This document shows positions 1-10,285 of a DNA stretch of 64,000 nucleotides, piece by piece. This DNA is from Cyanobacteria bacterium REEB417. Its GTDB lineage: Bacteria; Cyanobacteriota; Cyanobacteriia; PCC-6307; Cyanobiaceae. Position 1 is the stretch's first letter. Each line of letters starts with the position of its first letter. The notes below the pieces were generated by a model, which was given only the letters and a program-made list of their open reading frames with translations, was not told the origin of the DNA and made no database searches. The position numbers were made by a program, and so were the translations under genes. Where the stretch lies: assembly GCA_018970945.1 (NCBI GenBank), contig JAGWVJ010000004.1, positions 1-64,000 of the forward strand, in the 5' to 3' direction.

Positions 1-2
1 TT

Positions 3-287
3 CTGGCCGGCGACGGTGAACTGCCCGACGAGCGGCTCGATGGCGAGTGCCTCAAGGGCGATCTGCGGGCGCTGCTGGAGCAGCTGCCCGAGCTGCAGGG
101 CCGCGTGCTCAAGATGCGCTACGGCATCGAGGGTCCCGGGGGCGAAGAGCTGCCCGAACCGATGAGCCTCACCGGCATCGGCCGGGTGCTGGGCATCAGC
201 CGCGACCGGGTGCGCAACCTCGAGCGCGATGGCCTCACCGGCCTGCGCCGCCTGAGCAACCGGGTTGAGGCCTACGTGGCGGGCTGA
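3..287 (+). CDS. RNA polymerase sigma-70 family factor, C-terminal part (5' end outside window)
   Basis: Frame 3 reads LPELQGRVLKMRYGIEG...LTGIGRVLGISRDRVRNLERDGLTGLRRL, a typical sigma-70 region 4. Confidence 0.85.
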   Translation: MAGDGELPDERLDGECLKGDLRALLEQLPELQGRVLKMRYGIEGPGGEELPEPMSLTGIGRVLGISRDRVRNLERDGLTGLRRLSNRVEAYVAG

Positions 288-329
288 TTGCTGAACGATG
301 CGCTGAGCTGACCGCTCGGCGAGCTCCCC

Positions 330-1286
330 TCAGCCCGGTTCCAGCTGGATCGTGCTGTGGGCGATGCCCAGCGCCGCCAGGTCTGCCTTGGCCTGGTGCA
401 GCAGAGCCATGTCGTCGATGCTGCCGATCACCCGCTTGACATGGGCGGTGAGGGCCGTTTGGGAGGTGCTCATGCCCCACACGTGGATGTGGTGCACATC
501 CACCACGCCCGGCAACGCCCGCAGGCAGTGCTCGACATCGTTGAGATCGATCCCGTCGGGTACCGCGTCCATGGCCACGACCATGGCATCGCGCAGCAGC
601 TTCCAGCCGCTGCTGCCCACCGCCAGGCCCACGAGCACGGCGGTGAGGCTGTCGACCCAGGTGAGACGGGTGATGCCCACGACGATGGCGCTGCCCAGCA
701 CCGCCACCGACACTGCGGCATCGCCCAGCAGGTGCAGCCGCGCGGCGCGGCGGTTGAGGTCGTGGTGATGGTCGTGGCCGAACAGCCAGGCTGAGAACAG
801 GTTGACGGCGATGCCCGCCGCTGCCGCCCACGCCACCGGCAGGCTGTCGATGCTGTGGCCACCCCGGCCCAGCCGCTGCACGCCTTCGACCACCAGCACC
901 GCCGAGGCCATCAGGATCAGCACCGCGTTGACCAGCGAGGCCAGCTGGGTGCTGCGGCCGAAGCCATAGGTGAAGCGTCCGCTCGCCGGGCGGGTGCTCA
1001 GCCGCTCGGCACCCCAGCCCAGCAGCAGCCCGGCCACATCGCCGAGGTTGTGGATGGCATCGCTGATCAGGGCCAGCGAGCCAAAGCCGAAGCCGATCAC
1101 CAGCTGCAGGCCCGAGAGGCCGCTGTTGAGGATCACGCTCCAGCGAAAGGCGCCCGGCGAGCCCGCCCGGTGCTCATGTTGGTGGGGGTGGGGCTGGCGC
1201 TGGATCGCCAGGGCCTCCCGGGCCGCCGGATGGCCCTGGAAGGGGCCATGGGAATGGTCGTGGGACTGGTCCTGAGGTGCGCTCAT
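330..1286 (-). CDS. Cation diffusion facilitator (CDF) family transporter, His-rich N-terminus
   Basis: MSAPQDQSHDHSHG...HPHQHEH His-rich start; LISDAIHNLGDVAGLLLG and HDHHHDLN CDF signatures; start trimmed from 1385 to internal ATG. Confidence 0.9.
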   Translation of the reverse strand: MSAPQDQSHDHSHGPFQGHPAAREALAIQRQPHPHQHEHRAGSPGAFRWSVILNSGLSGLQLVIGFGFGSLALISDAIHNLGDVAGLLLGWGAERLSTRPASGRFTYGFGRSTQLASLVNAVLILMASAVLVVEGVQRLGRGGHSIDSLPVAWAAAAGIAVNLFSAWLFGHDHHHDLNRRAARLHLLGDAAVSVAVLGSAIVVGITRLTWVDSLTAVLVGLAVGSSGWKLLRDAMVVAMDAVPDGIDLNDVEHCLRALPGVVDVHHIHVWGMSTSQTALTAHVKRVIGSIDDMALLHQAKADLAALGIAHSTIQLEPG

Positions 1287-1933
1287 CGAGCCAGGGCCTG
1301 CAGCAGGGCGAACAGGCCGAAGGCTAGAAACAGACCGCCGCTGAGTCGATAAAGAATCCGCTCGCTCAGACGCGTGCCGATCCACTGGCCGGCGCCCACC
1401 GCCAGGGCGGTCACCAGGGCGTGGCCCAGCAGGGTGCCCGCCACCAGCCCCGCCAGGGTGAAGGCCGGTGCAGCCGCCAGCACGATGGTGGCGAGCTGGG
1501 TGCGGTCCCCCAGTTCGGCCATGAACACCAGGGCGAAGGCCTCCCAGATCACCGCCCAGGCCCCATGGCCGCTCTGGCGACGCTCGGCCTGCTCGACGGC
1601 CGCTTCGGCTTCGTGGGCTTCGCAGTCAATCGCATCGGCCGCCATGCCCTGGGCATCGACCAGCAGCTTGGCTCCGAAGCCCAGAAACAGCACCGCCGCC
1701 ACCCAGGGCAGCAGCGCCAGGGGCAGCAGTTCGCGCAGGCCGAAGCCCAGCGCCAGCGACAGCAGCGTCACGGCGGTGAGGGCGGTGAAGGCCCCCACGA
1801 ACACCCACCGGGGCCGGTGCCGCACCGCCAGGATCAGCGCCATGAAGAAGGTCTTGTCACCCAGTTCGGCCAGGGTGATCGCCGTCAGGCTCGAGCCGAA
1901 GGCCGTCAGGGTTGGAGCGTCGCTGACCGCCAC
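1283..1933 (-). CDS. TMEM165/GDT1 (UPF0016) family protein, probable Mn2+/cation exporter
   Basis: Two ELGD[KR]T motifs (AELGDKTFF, AELGDRTQL) in a 6-TM-like hydrophobic protein; 4-nt overlap with CDF gene. Confidence 0.9.
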   Translation of the reverse strand: MAVSDAPTLTAFGSSLTAITLAELGDKTFFMALILAVRHRPRWVFVGAFTALTAVTLLSLALGFGLRELLPLALLPWVAAVLFLGFGAKLLVDAQGMAADAIDCEAHEAEAAVEQAERRQSGHGAWAVIWEAFALVFMAELGDRTQLATIVLAAAPAFTLAGLVAGTLLGHALVTALAVGAGQWIGTRLSERILYRLSGGLFLAFGLFALLQALAR

Positions 1934-2074
1934 GGCAACGGTGGGACCGGTCGCTCAACAATGCCACCCAGCAGGAATGCCACCCGGCAGGTGATTGCGG
2001 TCTCCGGTGTCGCCGATCACATGGCGCTGGGCCCGCGGCGGCCAGGCTGGGCGGGCAGCTAGGCCGTCTGCTCC

Positions 2075-4261
2075 GTGCTCAGGGCCGGTGATCGTGTCGT
2101 CAGCGCCTGCGGGGGCCAGCGATGGCGGGTGGCGCATGCCGTGCGCGGACGCCTGCGGCTGGTTGCCGAGCGGCCCCAGCCGCCGCAGCTGCTCGCCAAC
2201 CTGGTGCACCAGGCGCAGCACCGCCGCTGGTTGCGGGCCGTGCGGGTGAACCGCTGGGCCGGTTCGGTGGTGATCGAACACGATCCCGGGCGCCGCCTGC
2301 ACCGGGGCGCCGTGCTCGAACTGCTCGATGCCGCCCAGTTCGGCCACCAGCACCAGGCCCCGCCGCCCGCCCCACCCCGGCTGAAGCGGCGCGCCATCGG
2401 CCGGCTCGGGGTGGTGGGCTCCCTGCTGGGACTGGAGCTGCTGGTCGGCCTGCCGGCCCTGGTGGTGAGCGCTGGCCTGCTGCCGCTGCTGCTCGGCCCG
2501 CTGCTCCTCTCGGGCTGGCCATACCTGCGTCGCGGCCTGCTGCCGCCCCAGAGCCTGGATCTGCTGTGGTTCTCGAGCCTGCTGTGGCGCGGTGAGACCC
2601 GCGCCGCCCTGGTCGAATACGGCCTCGAGAGCGGCACCCATCTGCTCTATGGATGGAGCCGCTCGCCCCGCTTCAGCAGCGAGCTGCAGGCCTCGATCGC
2701 CCACGCCCTGCAAGAGGCCAGCGTCACCTGCCTGCAGGCCGATGGGCAGTGGCAGCCCCTGCCGGTTGCCCGCCTGTGCGCCGGCGACCTGATCTGGCTG
2801 CAGGCCGGCGAGCTGCTGCCCACGGCCGCCCTGGTGGTGGGCGGGGATGCCATGGTCACAACCCGCAGCCGCGACGGTGATCCCGGGCTGGTGCGGGTGC
2901 GTGCGTTTCAGCGGTTGCCGGCGGGGGTGCAGCTGCACAGCGGCACCCTGAGGCTCAAGCTGCAGAACGGCGTCGAGCGCGACCGCGATCTGCGCGGCCT
3001 GCGCACGCAGGTGCGGCGCCGGGGCGAGCTGGCCCCCCTCGACCGGCCGCCGCGTCTGGTGGCCAACGCCCAGCGGCTGCACCAACGCTCGATTCCCTGG
3101 CTGCTGCTGGCGGGTGGGGGCGCCCTGGTGGCGGGCCAGCCCCATGCCGCCGCCGGCCTGATGCAGTTCGACCCAGGCAACGACTGGCAGCAGTGCGCGG
3201 CGATCGTCTATGGCGCTGCCCAGCGGGCGGCCGAGCGTCTGGGGGTGACCCTGCGCCGACCCGAGGCGATCGATCCGTTGGCCCGCTGCCGCGTTGTGCT
3301 GATCAGTGACACCGTGCTGGGCAGCTGGTCGACCCGCCAGCTCAGGGCCGTGCATGACTGCGATCCCTGGATCAGCCGCGATCGGGTGATCCAGATCCTG
3401 GTGGGGTTCCGCGTTCGCCTGCGGCCCTGCGGTCTGGCGCCGCTGCGCAATCTGCTGCTCGAGAGCGACCTCGACCCGGCGGTGGTCGAGGACCTCGAAC
3501 CGCTGCCGCCGGTGGGCTACCGCGGCCGGGTCGACGGCGTCGACTACTGCATCGGGGGTGATGCGCTGCTGCGGCGCCTCGGTCTGAAACCCCCCGAGTC
3601 GCTGCCCCTGGCCGCCGGTCTCGATCGGCTCTACCTGGTCCAGGAATTGGGGCCTGGTTTGGGGCAGGGTCGCCGCCGGGTGCTGGCCGCGGCCGACTTT
3701 GAGCTCAGGCTGCCGCGACGGGTGGTGCGCCTGTTCCGCAGGCTGCAGGCCATGGACTGTCAGATCCGCATGGTCTGCGGCTGGGACACCGGCCTGGCCC
3801 AGGTGGCCTCGCGCCGCCTGGGGATTCCGCAGGAGTCGCTGCTGATGGCCCATTCCATGGCCGCCCGGGTCGACCTGCTGCAGCAGCTGCGCCGCACCAG
3901 CGGGGCGCCGGTGGTGTTTCTGGGGTACGCCTTCAGCGATGCGCCTGCCCTGGCCGCTGCCGATGTGGCGGTGGCCCTTGACGATGGCATCGTGCCCTTC
4001 ACCAGCCAGCTGGCCGATCTGGTGATCCCCTCGGAACGACTCGACCGCCTGGCTGACTGCCTGGCCCTGGCCCGCCGGGCGCGGCGCCTCAACCGCACCA
4101 ACCTCGCCCTGGTGGCGGGCCCCCACCTGCTGGCCCTGGTGCTCAACCTGCTGCGGCCCCTCAATCCGCTGGTTTCGATTCTGTTGACCGACCTGCCCCT
4201 GCTCGCCGCCGAACTGCAGACCCTGGCGCTGCTGCAGGAGCCGGCGCGGCACCGCGCCTGA
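2075..4261 (+). CDS. P-type (P1B-like) ATPase-related protein with degenerate catalytic motifs
   Basis: HMA-like N-term (VAHAVRGRLRL), P1B-like layout; SDTVL where DKTGT is expected, GYAFSDAPALAAADVAVAL where GDGINDAPALAAADVGIA is expected. Confidence 0.7.
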   Translation: MLRAGDRVVSACGGQRWRVAHAVRGRLRLVAERPQPPQLLANLVHQAQHRRWLRAVRVNRWAGSVVIEHDPGRRLHRGAVLELLDAAQFGHQHQAPPPAPPRLKRRAIGRLGVVGSLLGLELLVGLPALVVSAGLLPLLLGPLLLSGWPYLRRGLLPPQSLDLLWFSSLLWRGETRAALVEYGLESGTHLLYGWSRSPRFSSELQASIAHALQEASVTCLQADGQWQPLPVARLCAGDLIWLQAGELLPTAALVVGGDAMVTTRSRDGDPGLVRVRAFQRLPAGVQLHSGTLRLKLQNGVERDRDLRGLRTQVRRRGELAPLDRPPRLVANAQRLHQRSIPWLLLAGGGALVAGQPHAAAGLMQFDPGNDWQQCAAIVYGAAQRAAERLGVTLRRPEAIDPLARCRVVLISDTVLGSWSTRQLRAVHDCDPWISRDRVIQILVGFRVRLRPCGLAPLRNLLLESDLDPAVVEDLEPLPPVGYRGRVDGVDYCIGGDALLRRLGLKPPESLPLAAGLDRLYLVQELGPGLGQGRRRVLAAADFELRLPRRVVRLFRRLQAMDCQIRMVCGWDTGLAQVASRRLGIPQESLLMAHSMAARVDLLQQLRRTSGAPVVFLGYAFSDAPALAAADVAVALDDGIVPFTSQLADLVIPSERLDRLADCLALARRARRLNRTNLALVAGPHLLALVLNLLRPLNPLVSILLTDLPLLAAELQTLALLQEPARHRA

Positions 4262-5376
4262 TGCAACCCGGTGCCGAGGCCCCGGACCTGAGGGCGGCGC
4301 TGCTGGCCTGGTGGCAGACCCATGGCCGCCACTGGATCCCCTGGAAGCTGAGGCCCGACGGCAGCCCGCCGCAGGCGGGCGAACCCCTGGACCCGTGGCC
4401 GATCTGGAGCGCCGAAATCATGCTGCAGCAGACCCAGCTGCAGGTGGCGCTGCCCTATTGGCAGCGCTGGATGCAGGTGTTTCCCACTGCGGCGGCCCTG
4501 GCGGCGGCCAGCGAACACGAGGTGCTGCTGCGCTGGCAGGGCCTGGGCTATTACGCCCGCGCCCGCAGGCTTCAGCAGGGGGCGCGCCAGCTGCACGATC
4601 TGCCCTGGCCGCGCACGCTCGAGGGTTGGCTGGCGATCCCCGGGGTGGGCCGCAGCACCGCCGGCAGCATCCTGAGTTCGGCGTTTGACCTGCCCCATCC
4701 GATCCTCGATGGCAATGTCAAACGGGTGCTGACGCGGCTGATCGCGTGCCCCCGGCCGCCGGCGCGGGATGCCGCCGGGCTGTGGCGGCTCAGTGCGTCA
4801 CTGCTCGATCCGCAGCGGCCCCGAGCCTTCAACCAGGCGCTGATGGACCTGGGCTCAGGCGTCTGCACGCCCCGCAATCCGAGCTGCGGCCTGTGTCCCT
4901 GGCAGGGGCACTGCGCTGCCTACGCTGCCGGCGATCCTGTCCGCTACCCCGTGAAAGACGCGCCCCGTGAGCTGCCGTTTCAGGTGATCGGCGTCGGGGT
5001 GGTGTTCAACGCTGCCGGCCAGGTGCTGATCGACCAGCGCCTCAACGAAGGGCTGCTCGGCGGCCTGTGGGAGTTTCCCGGCGGCAAGCAGGAGCCCGGC
5101 GAGCCGATCGAAGCCACCATCGCCCGCGAGCTGCGCGAGGAGCTGGCCATCGAGGTGGCGGTGGGCGAAGCCCTGATTACGCTCGACCACGCCTACAGCC
5201 ACAAGCGCCTGCGCTTCGTGGTGCACCTGTGCCGCTGGCGCAGCGGCGAGCCCCAGCCCCTGGCCAGTCAGCAGGTCCGCTGGGTGACCCCGGCCGAGCT
5301 CCACAACTTCCCGTTTCCGGCGGCCAACGCCCGCATCATCGCTGCACTCATGGAGCGTCTGAGCCTGGCGGCCTGA
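4261..5376 (+). CDS. mutY: A/G-specific adenine glycosylase with C-terminal NUDIX-like domain
   Basis: HGRHWIPWK, EIMLQQTQ, IPGVGRSTAGSI, FeS motif CTPRNPSCGLCPWQGHC, GGLWEFPGGKQEPGE. Confidence 0.95.
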   Translation: MQPGAEAPDLRAALLAWWQTHGRHWIPWKLRPDGSPPQAGEPLDPWPIWSAEIMLQQTQLQVALPYWQRWMQVFPTAAALAAASEHEVLLRWQGLGYYARARRLQQGARQLHDLPWPRTLEGWLAIPGVGRSTAGSILSSAFDLPHPILDGNVKRVLTRLIACPRPPARDAAGLWRLSASLLDPQRPRAFNQALMDLGSGVCTPRNPSCGLCPWQGHCAAYAAGDPVRYPVKDAPRELPFQVIGVGVVFNAAGQVLIDQRLNEGLLGGLWEFPGGKQEPGEPIEATIARELREELAIEVAVGEALITLDHAYSHKRLRFVVHLCRWRSGEPQPLASQQVRWVTPAELHNFPFPAANARIIAALMERLSLAA

Positions 5377-5539
5377 GCGATTCCCAGGCTTTATTGGGAC
5401 TTTGCAAACTAGGCCTCTGCAGAACTTGGCTGGGCCCCCTGGGACCCCAAGCCCCAGGGTCTCCTTTGGCTCCGCCGGCAATGCGCGTCAGGCTGAAGGC
5501 TGCGCTGATGCCGACCAGCCCCCCCCTGCAGAACGCGTG

Positions 5540-6532
5540 ATGAACGGGAAATCTCAGCCGGCTCCACTGGTGATCTGCTTCGGGGAAGCGCTCATGGATC
5601 GGCTCGGCCCGCCGGGGGGTGATCCGGCCGCCAACGCGAGCCTCTGTGAGGACCGTCTCGGTGGTGCCCCGGCCAATGTGGCCTGTGCCCTGGCTCGCCT
5701 CGGAACGGCCAGTGCTTTTGTGGGACGCCTGGGTTGCGATGCCATCGGCGGGGCGTTTGCCCGGTTGTTTGAGGCGCGCGGTGTCGATCAGACGGCCCTG
5801 CAGTGGGATGCAGAGCGGCCCAGCCGCATCGTCCTGGTGCGTCGTGATGCCGAGGGTGAGCGGCTGTTCGGTGGTTTTGCAGGTGACCGCGGTGCGGGAT
5901 TTGCGGATCAGGCGCTCACGACCGCTGGGTTGACGGCCCCACTCGGGGCGCTCCTGGCGCGGGCGCGGTGGTTGGTGCTCGGCACGATTCCGCTGGCCTC
6001 CCCAGGCGCGGCGCACGCCCTCTGGATGGCGGTTCGGCAGGCCGCTGACGCCGGTGTGGCCCTGGCTGTCGACGTCAACTGGCGTCCGGTGTTCTGGGAG
6101 TCGGATGCCGATCCGGCGGCCGGGCCCACGGCGGTTCAGCTGCAGCAGATTGTGCCTCTGCTGCAGCAGGCACACCTGCTCAAGTGCACCGTCGAGGAAG
6201 CCCGGTGGCTGTTCGGCAGCGTTGATCCCGGCGCGATCAGCGCCACCCTGGCCAGGGGCCCATTGGTGGTGATCACCGATGGCCCCAGGCCGTTGCGCTG
6301 GGGCCGGGCCAAGGGCGACAACGCCATCCTGCAACCGTCGGCTGCCGCCGCGGTCGACAGCACCGGCGCCGGCGATGCCTTCATGGCGGGGTTATTGCAT
6401 GGTCTTTGCGCTGCCGAGGGGCCGTTGCTCGAACACATGCGTGTTGCCAGCGCCTGCGGTGCCCTGGTCTGCCTGGGCGCCGGGGCGATCGATCCACAGC
6501 CGACGCCTGAGCAGGTGGCAGCCTTTCTCTAG
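5540..6532 (+). CDS. PfkB family carbohydrate kinase (fructokinase-like)
   Basis: CFGEALMDRLGP, GGAPANVACALARLG, DSTGAGDAFMAGLLHGL. Confidence 0.9.
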   Translation: MNGKSQPAPLVICFGEALMDRLGPPGGDPAANASLCEDRLGGAPANVACALARLGTASAFVGRLGCDAIGGAFARLFEARGVDQTALQWDAERPSRIVLVRRDAEGERLFGGFAGDRGAGFADQALTTAGLTAPLGALLARARWLVLGTIPLASPGAAHALWMAVRQAADAGVALAVDVNWRPVFWESDADPAAGPTAVQLQQIVPLLQQAHLLKCTVEEARWLFGSVDPGAISATLARGPLVVITDGPRPLRWGRAKGDNAILQPSAAAAVDSTGAGDAFMAGLLHGLCAAEGPLLEHMRVASACGALVCLGAGAIDPQPTPEQVAAFL

Positions 6533-6543
6533 GGGCAGCCCGA

Positions 6544-7029
6544 TCAGCTCAGATCCATCAGCCTTGCGTTGCGGCCCGCCTCAGGATTGCGGCTGTCCAG
6601 CAGGTCCAGATGCACCTGCCAGCAGTCGTCGGGCACGAAGCTGAGCCGCTCTGGCCACTCCACCGCCAGCAGGGCGCCCAACTGCTGCGCCGCTTCTTCT
6701 TCCTGCAGGAACAGCTCGTCGGCCGCGGCGCTCTGCTCCAGTCGATACAGGTCCAGGTGCACCAGGGCGCCGTGGCTGCCCTGGTAGTGGTGGGCCAGGG
6801 CAAAGGTGGGACTGGTGATCGGTTCTGCAATTCCGAGCCCCGCCGCCACCCCCTGCACCAGTGAGGTCTTGCCGGCGCCCAGATCGCCGTGCAGCAGCAG
6901 AACCGGCCGCTGCCCATGGGCCTTCCCAAGCCATTGCTGCGCCAGGCTGTGGCCCAGCGCACGCGTGGCGGCGGCATCGCCGAGCAGCAAGGTCTGCGGC
7001 ACTGTGAACGGCGCGGGCTGCGGTTCCAT
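6544..7029 (-). CDS. tsaE: tRNA threonylcarbamoyladenosine biosynthesis ATPase TsaE
   Basis: LLHGDLGAGKTSLVQGVAAGLG, SPTFALAHHYQG, HLDLYRLE. Confidence 0.92.
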   Translation of the reverse strand: MEPQPAPFTVPQTLLLGDAAATRALGHSLAQQWLGKAHGQRPVLLLHGDLGAGKTSLVQGVAAGLGIAEPITSPTFALAHHYQGSHGALVHLDLYRLEQSAAADELFLQEEEAAQQLGALLAVEWPERLSFVPDDCWQVHLDLLDSRNPEAGRNARLMDLS

Positions 7030-7130
7030 CCCTGTAGATTCCCATTCACGCGAGCCCGAAGCCTCGGCGCCTCTGCAGATCTTTCAACGCCCTTCCAGCC
7101 GGAAGCGAGCCGTACTCAGGAGACAAACCA

Positions 7131-8558
<1,428 letters not shown>

Positions 8559-8559
8559 A

Positions 8560-8632
8560 CCTGAGCCGGGGACGCATCGCCCGCCATGCCGCTTGCAGCG
8601 GCAACAGCGGGCTCAAGCGTCCCCGGCTCAGG
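8560..8632. terminator. Long nested inverted repeat downstream of ahcY (probable bidirectional transcription barrier)
   Basis: Perfect 16-bp arms CCTGAGCCGGGGACGC (8560-8575) / GCGTCCCCGGCTCAGG (8617-8632) with inner CCCGC/GCGGG and GCCGC/GCGGC stems. Confidence 0.65.
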
Positions 8633-8698
8633 CTGTTTCTGTCGGTGAGAACCCCACGTTCCCACCCGCCGCACGAGCTCAGCGCTTCAAGGGGCACC

Positions 8699-9085
8699 TC
8701 AGAACGGCACTTCCTCCTCGGAGGGCTCGCCACCGAACCCGCCGCCGCCCATGCCACCGGCTTCGCTGTCGCGCTTGGAGCCCAGCAGCTCCAGGCGGTC
8801 GACCCGCACCACGGGTTTGCTGCGCTCTTCGCCGCTGCTGCGGTCGGTCCAGCGGTCGAGCTTGAAGCTGCCGATGATGCCCAGCAGGCTGCCCTTGCGG
8901 ACGTAATCGGCCGCCACCTGGGCCTGCTTGCCCCAGATCTCGAGGTTGAACCAGTCGGGCTCGTCGCTGCCCGTGCGCCGGTTCACCGCCAGGGTGAGGT
9001 TGGCGACCATGCTGCCCGATTCGAAATAGCGGACTTCGGGGTCGCGGCCGGCTCTGCCGACCAGGGTGATCGAGTTGACGCCCAT
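8699..9085 (-). CDS. ssb: Single-stranded DNA-binding protein
   Basis: MGVNSITLVGRAGRDPEVRYFESGSMVANLTLAVNRR; acidic tail EPSEEEVPF. Confidence 0.95.
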   Translation of the reverse strand: MGVNSITLVGRAGRDPEVRYFESGSMVANLTLAVNRRTGSDEPDWFNLEIWGKQAQVAADYVRKGSLLGIIGSFKLDRWTDRSSGEERSKPVVRVDRLELLGSKRDSEAGGMGGGGFGGEPSEEEVPF

Positions 9086-9233
9086 GGCGTGTCTCCTGTC
9101 TTCGTTGATGGAACTCATGATGCGGCACCCTGCCAGATGGGAAGACCGGCTGGGGCCACATCTCTTCAGTGCCACCGTTGGGCGCCGCTGTAACACCGCT
9201 CTATGATTCGGCCCTTGTGGTCCGGGCTTTTAC

Positions 9234-10280
9234 GTGTTCTTCCGTCGGTTCCAGTTCTCCCGCGACATCGGCATCGATCTGGGCACCGCCAACACCCTGA
9301 TGTACGTGTCGGGCAAGGGCATCGTGCTGCAGGAGCCCTCGGTCGTGGCCATCGACATGGAGCGCAACCTGCCGCTGGCGGTTGGCACTGAGGCCAAGAT
9401 GATGCTGGGCCGAACGCCAGGGACGATCCGTGCCGTCAGGCCCCTGCGCGATGGCGTCATCGCCGACTTCGATGCCGCCGAGCAGATGATCAAGACCTTC
9501 ATCCAGAAGGGCAATGACGGCCGCGGCCTGGTGGCCCGCCGCCTGGTGGTGGGTATCCCCAGTGGCGTCACCGGGGTTGAGCGGCGGGCCGTGCGCGAGG
9601 CCGGTCTGGCCGGTGCCCGCGAAGTGCACCTCATCGATGAGCCCGTGGCGGCGGCGATCGGCGCCGGACTGCCGGTCACCGAGCCGGTCGGCACCATGAT
9701 CGTCGACATCGGCGGCGGCACCACCGAGGTGGCCGTGCTCAGCCTGGGCGGCACCGTGATCAGCGAGTCGGTGCGGGTGGCCGGCGACGAGCTGAGCGAC
9801 GCCATTGGCACCTACCTCAAGAAGGTGCACAACCTGGTGGTGGGCGAGCGCACCGCCGAAGACATCAAGATCCGCATCGGCTCGGCCTTCCCCTCCGAGA
9901 GTCACGACGAGACCTCGATGGACGTGCGCGGCCTGCACCTGCTGTCGGGGCTGCCCCGCACGGTCAACATCCGCGCCGGCGACATCCGTGAGGCGATGGC
10001 TGAGCCCCTCAACGTGATCGTTGAAGCGGTCAAGCGCACACTTGAGCGCACCCCGCCCGAGCTGGCGGCCGACATCGTCGATCGCGGCATCATGCTGGCC
10101 GGTGGCGGTGCCCTGGTGAAGGGCATCAGCGACCTGATCAGCCACGAGACCGGCATCCTGGTGCATGTGGCCGAAGAGCCCCTGTTGTGTGTGGTCAAGG
10201 GGTGCGGGTTGGTGCTCGAGGACTACAGCCGCCTGGCCAGGGTGCTCGATACCCCTGACTTCATCCGCCCGGTCGCCTGA
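9234..10280 (+). CDS. mreB: Rod shape-determining protein MreB
   Basis: DIGIDLGTANTLMYVSGKGIVLQEPSVVA; IVDIGGGTTEVAVLSLGG. Confidence 0.97.
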   Translation: MFFRRFQFSRDIGIDLGTANTLMYVSGKGIVLQEPSVVAIDMERNLPLAVGTEAKMMLGRTPGTIRAVRPLRDGVIADFDAAEQMIKTFIQKGNDGRGLVARRLVVGIPSGVTGVERRAVREAGLAGAREVHLIDEPVAAAIGAGLPVTEPVGTMIVDIGGGTTEVAVLSLGGTVISESVRVAGDELSDAIGTYLKKVHNLVVGERTAEDIKIRIGSAFPSESHDETSMDVRGLHLLSGLPRTVNIRAGDIREAMAEPLNVIVEAVKRTLERTPPELAADIVDRGIMLAGGGALVKGISDLISHETGILVHVAEEPLLCVVKGCGLVLEDYSRLARVLDTPDFIRPVA

Positions 10281-10285
10281 ACCTG

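Noticed and set aside
1955-4252. 765-aa minus-strand ORF opposite the P-type-ATPase-like gene
   Set aside because: Low-complexity Gln/His/Gly/Ala-rich antisense translation. The plus frame has recognisable P1B layout.
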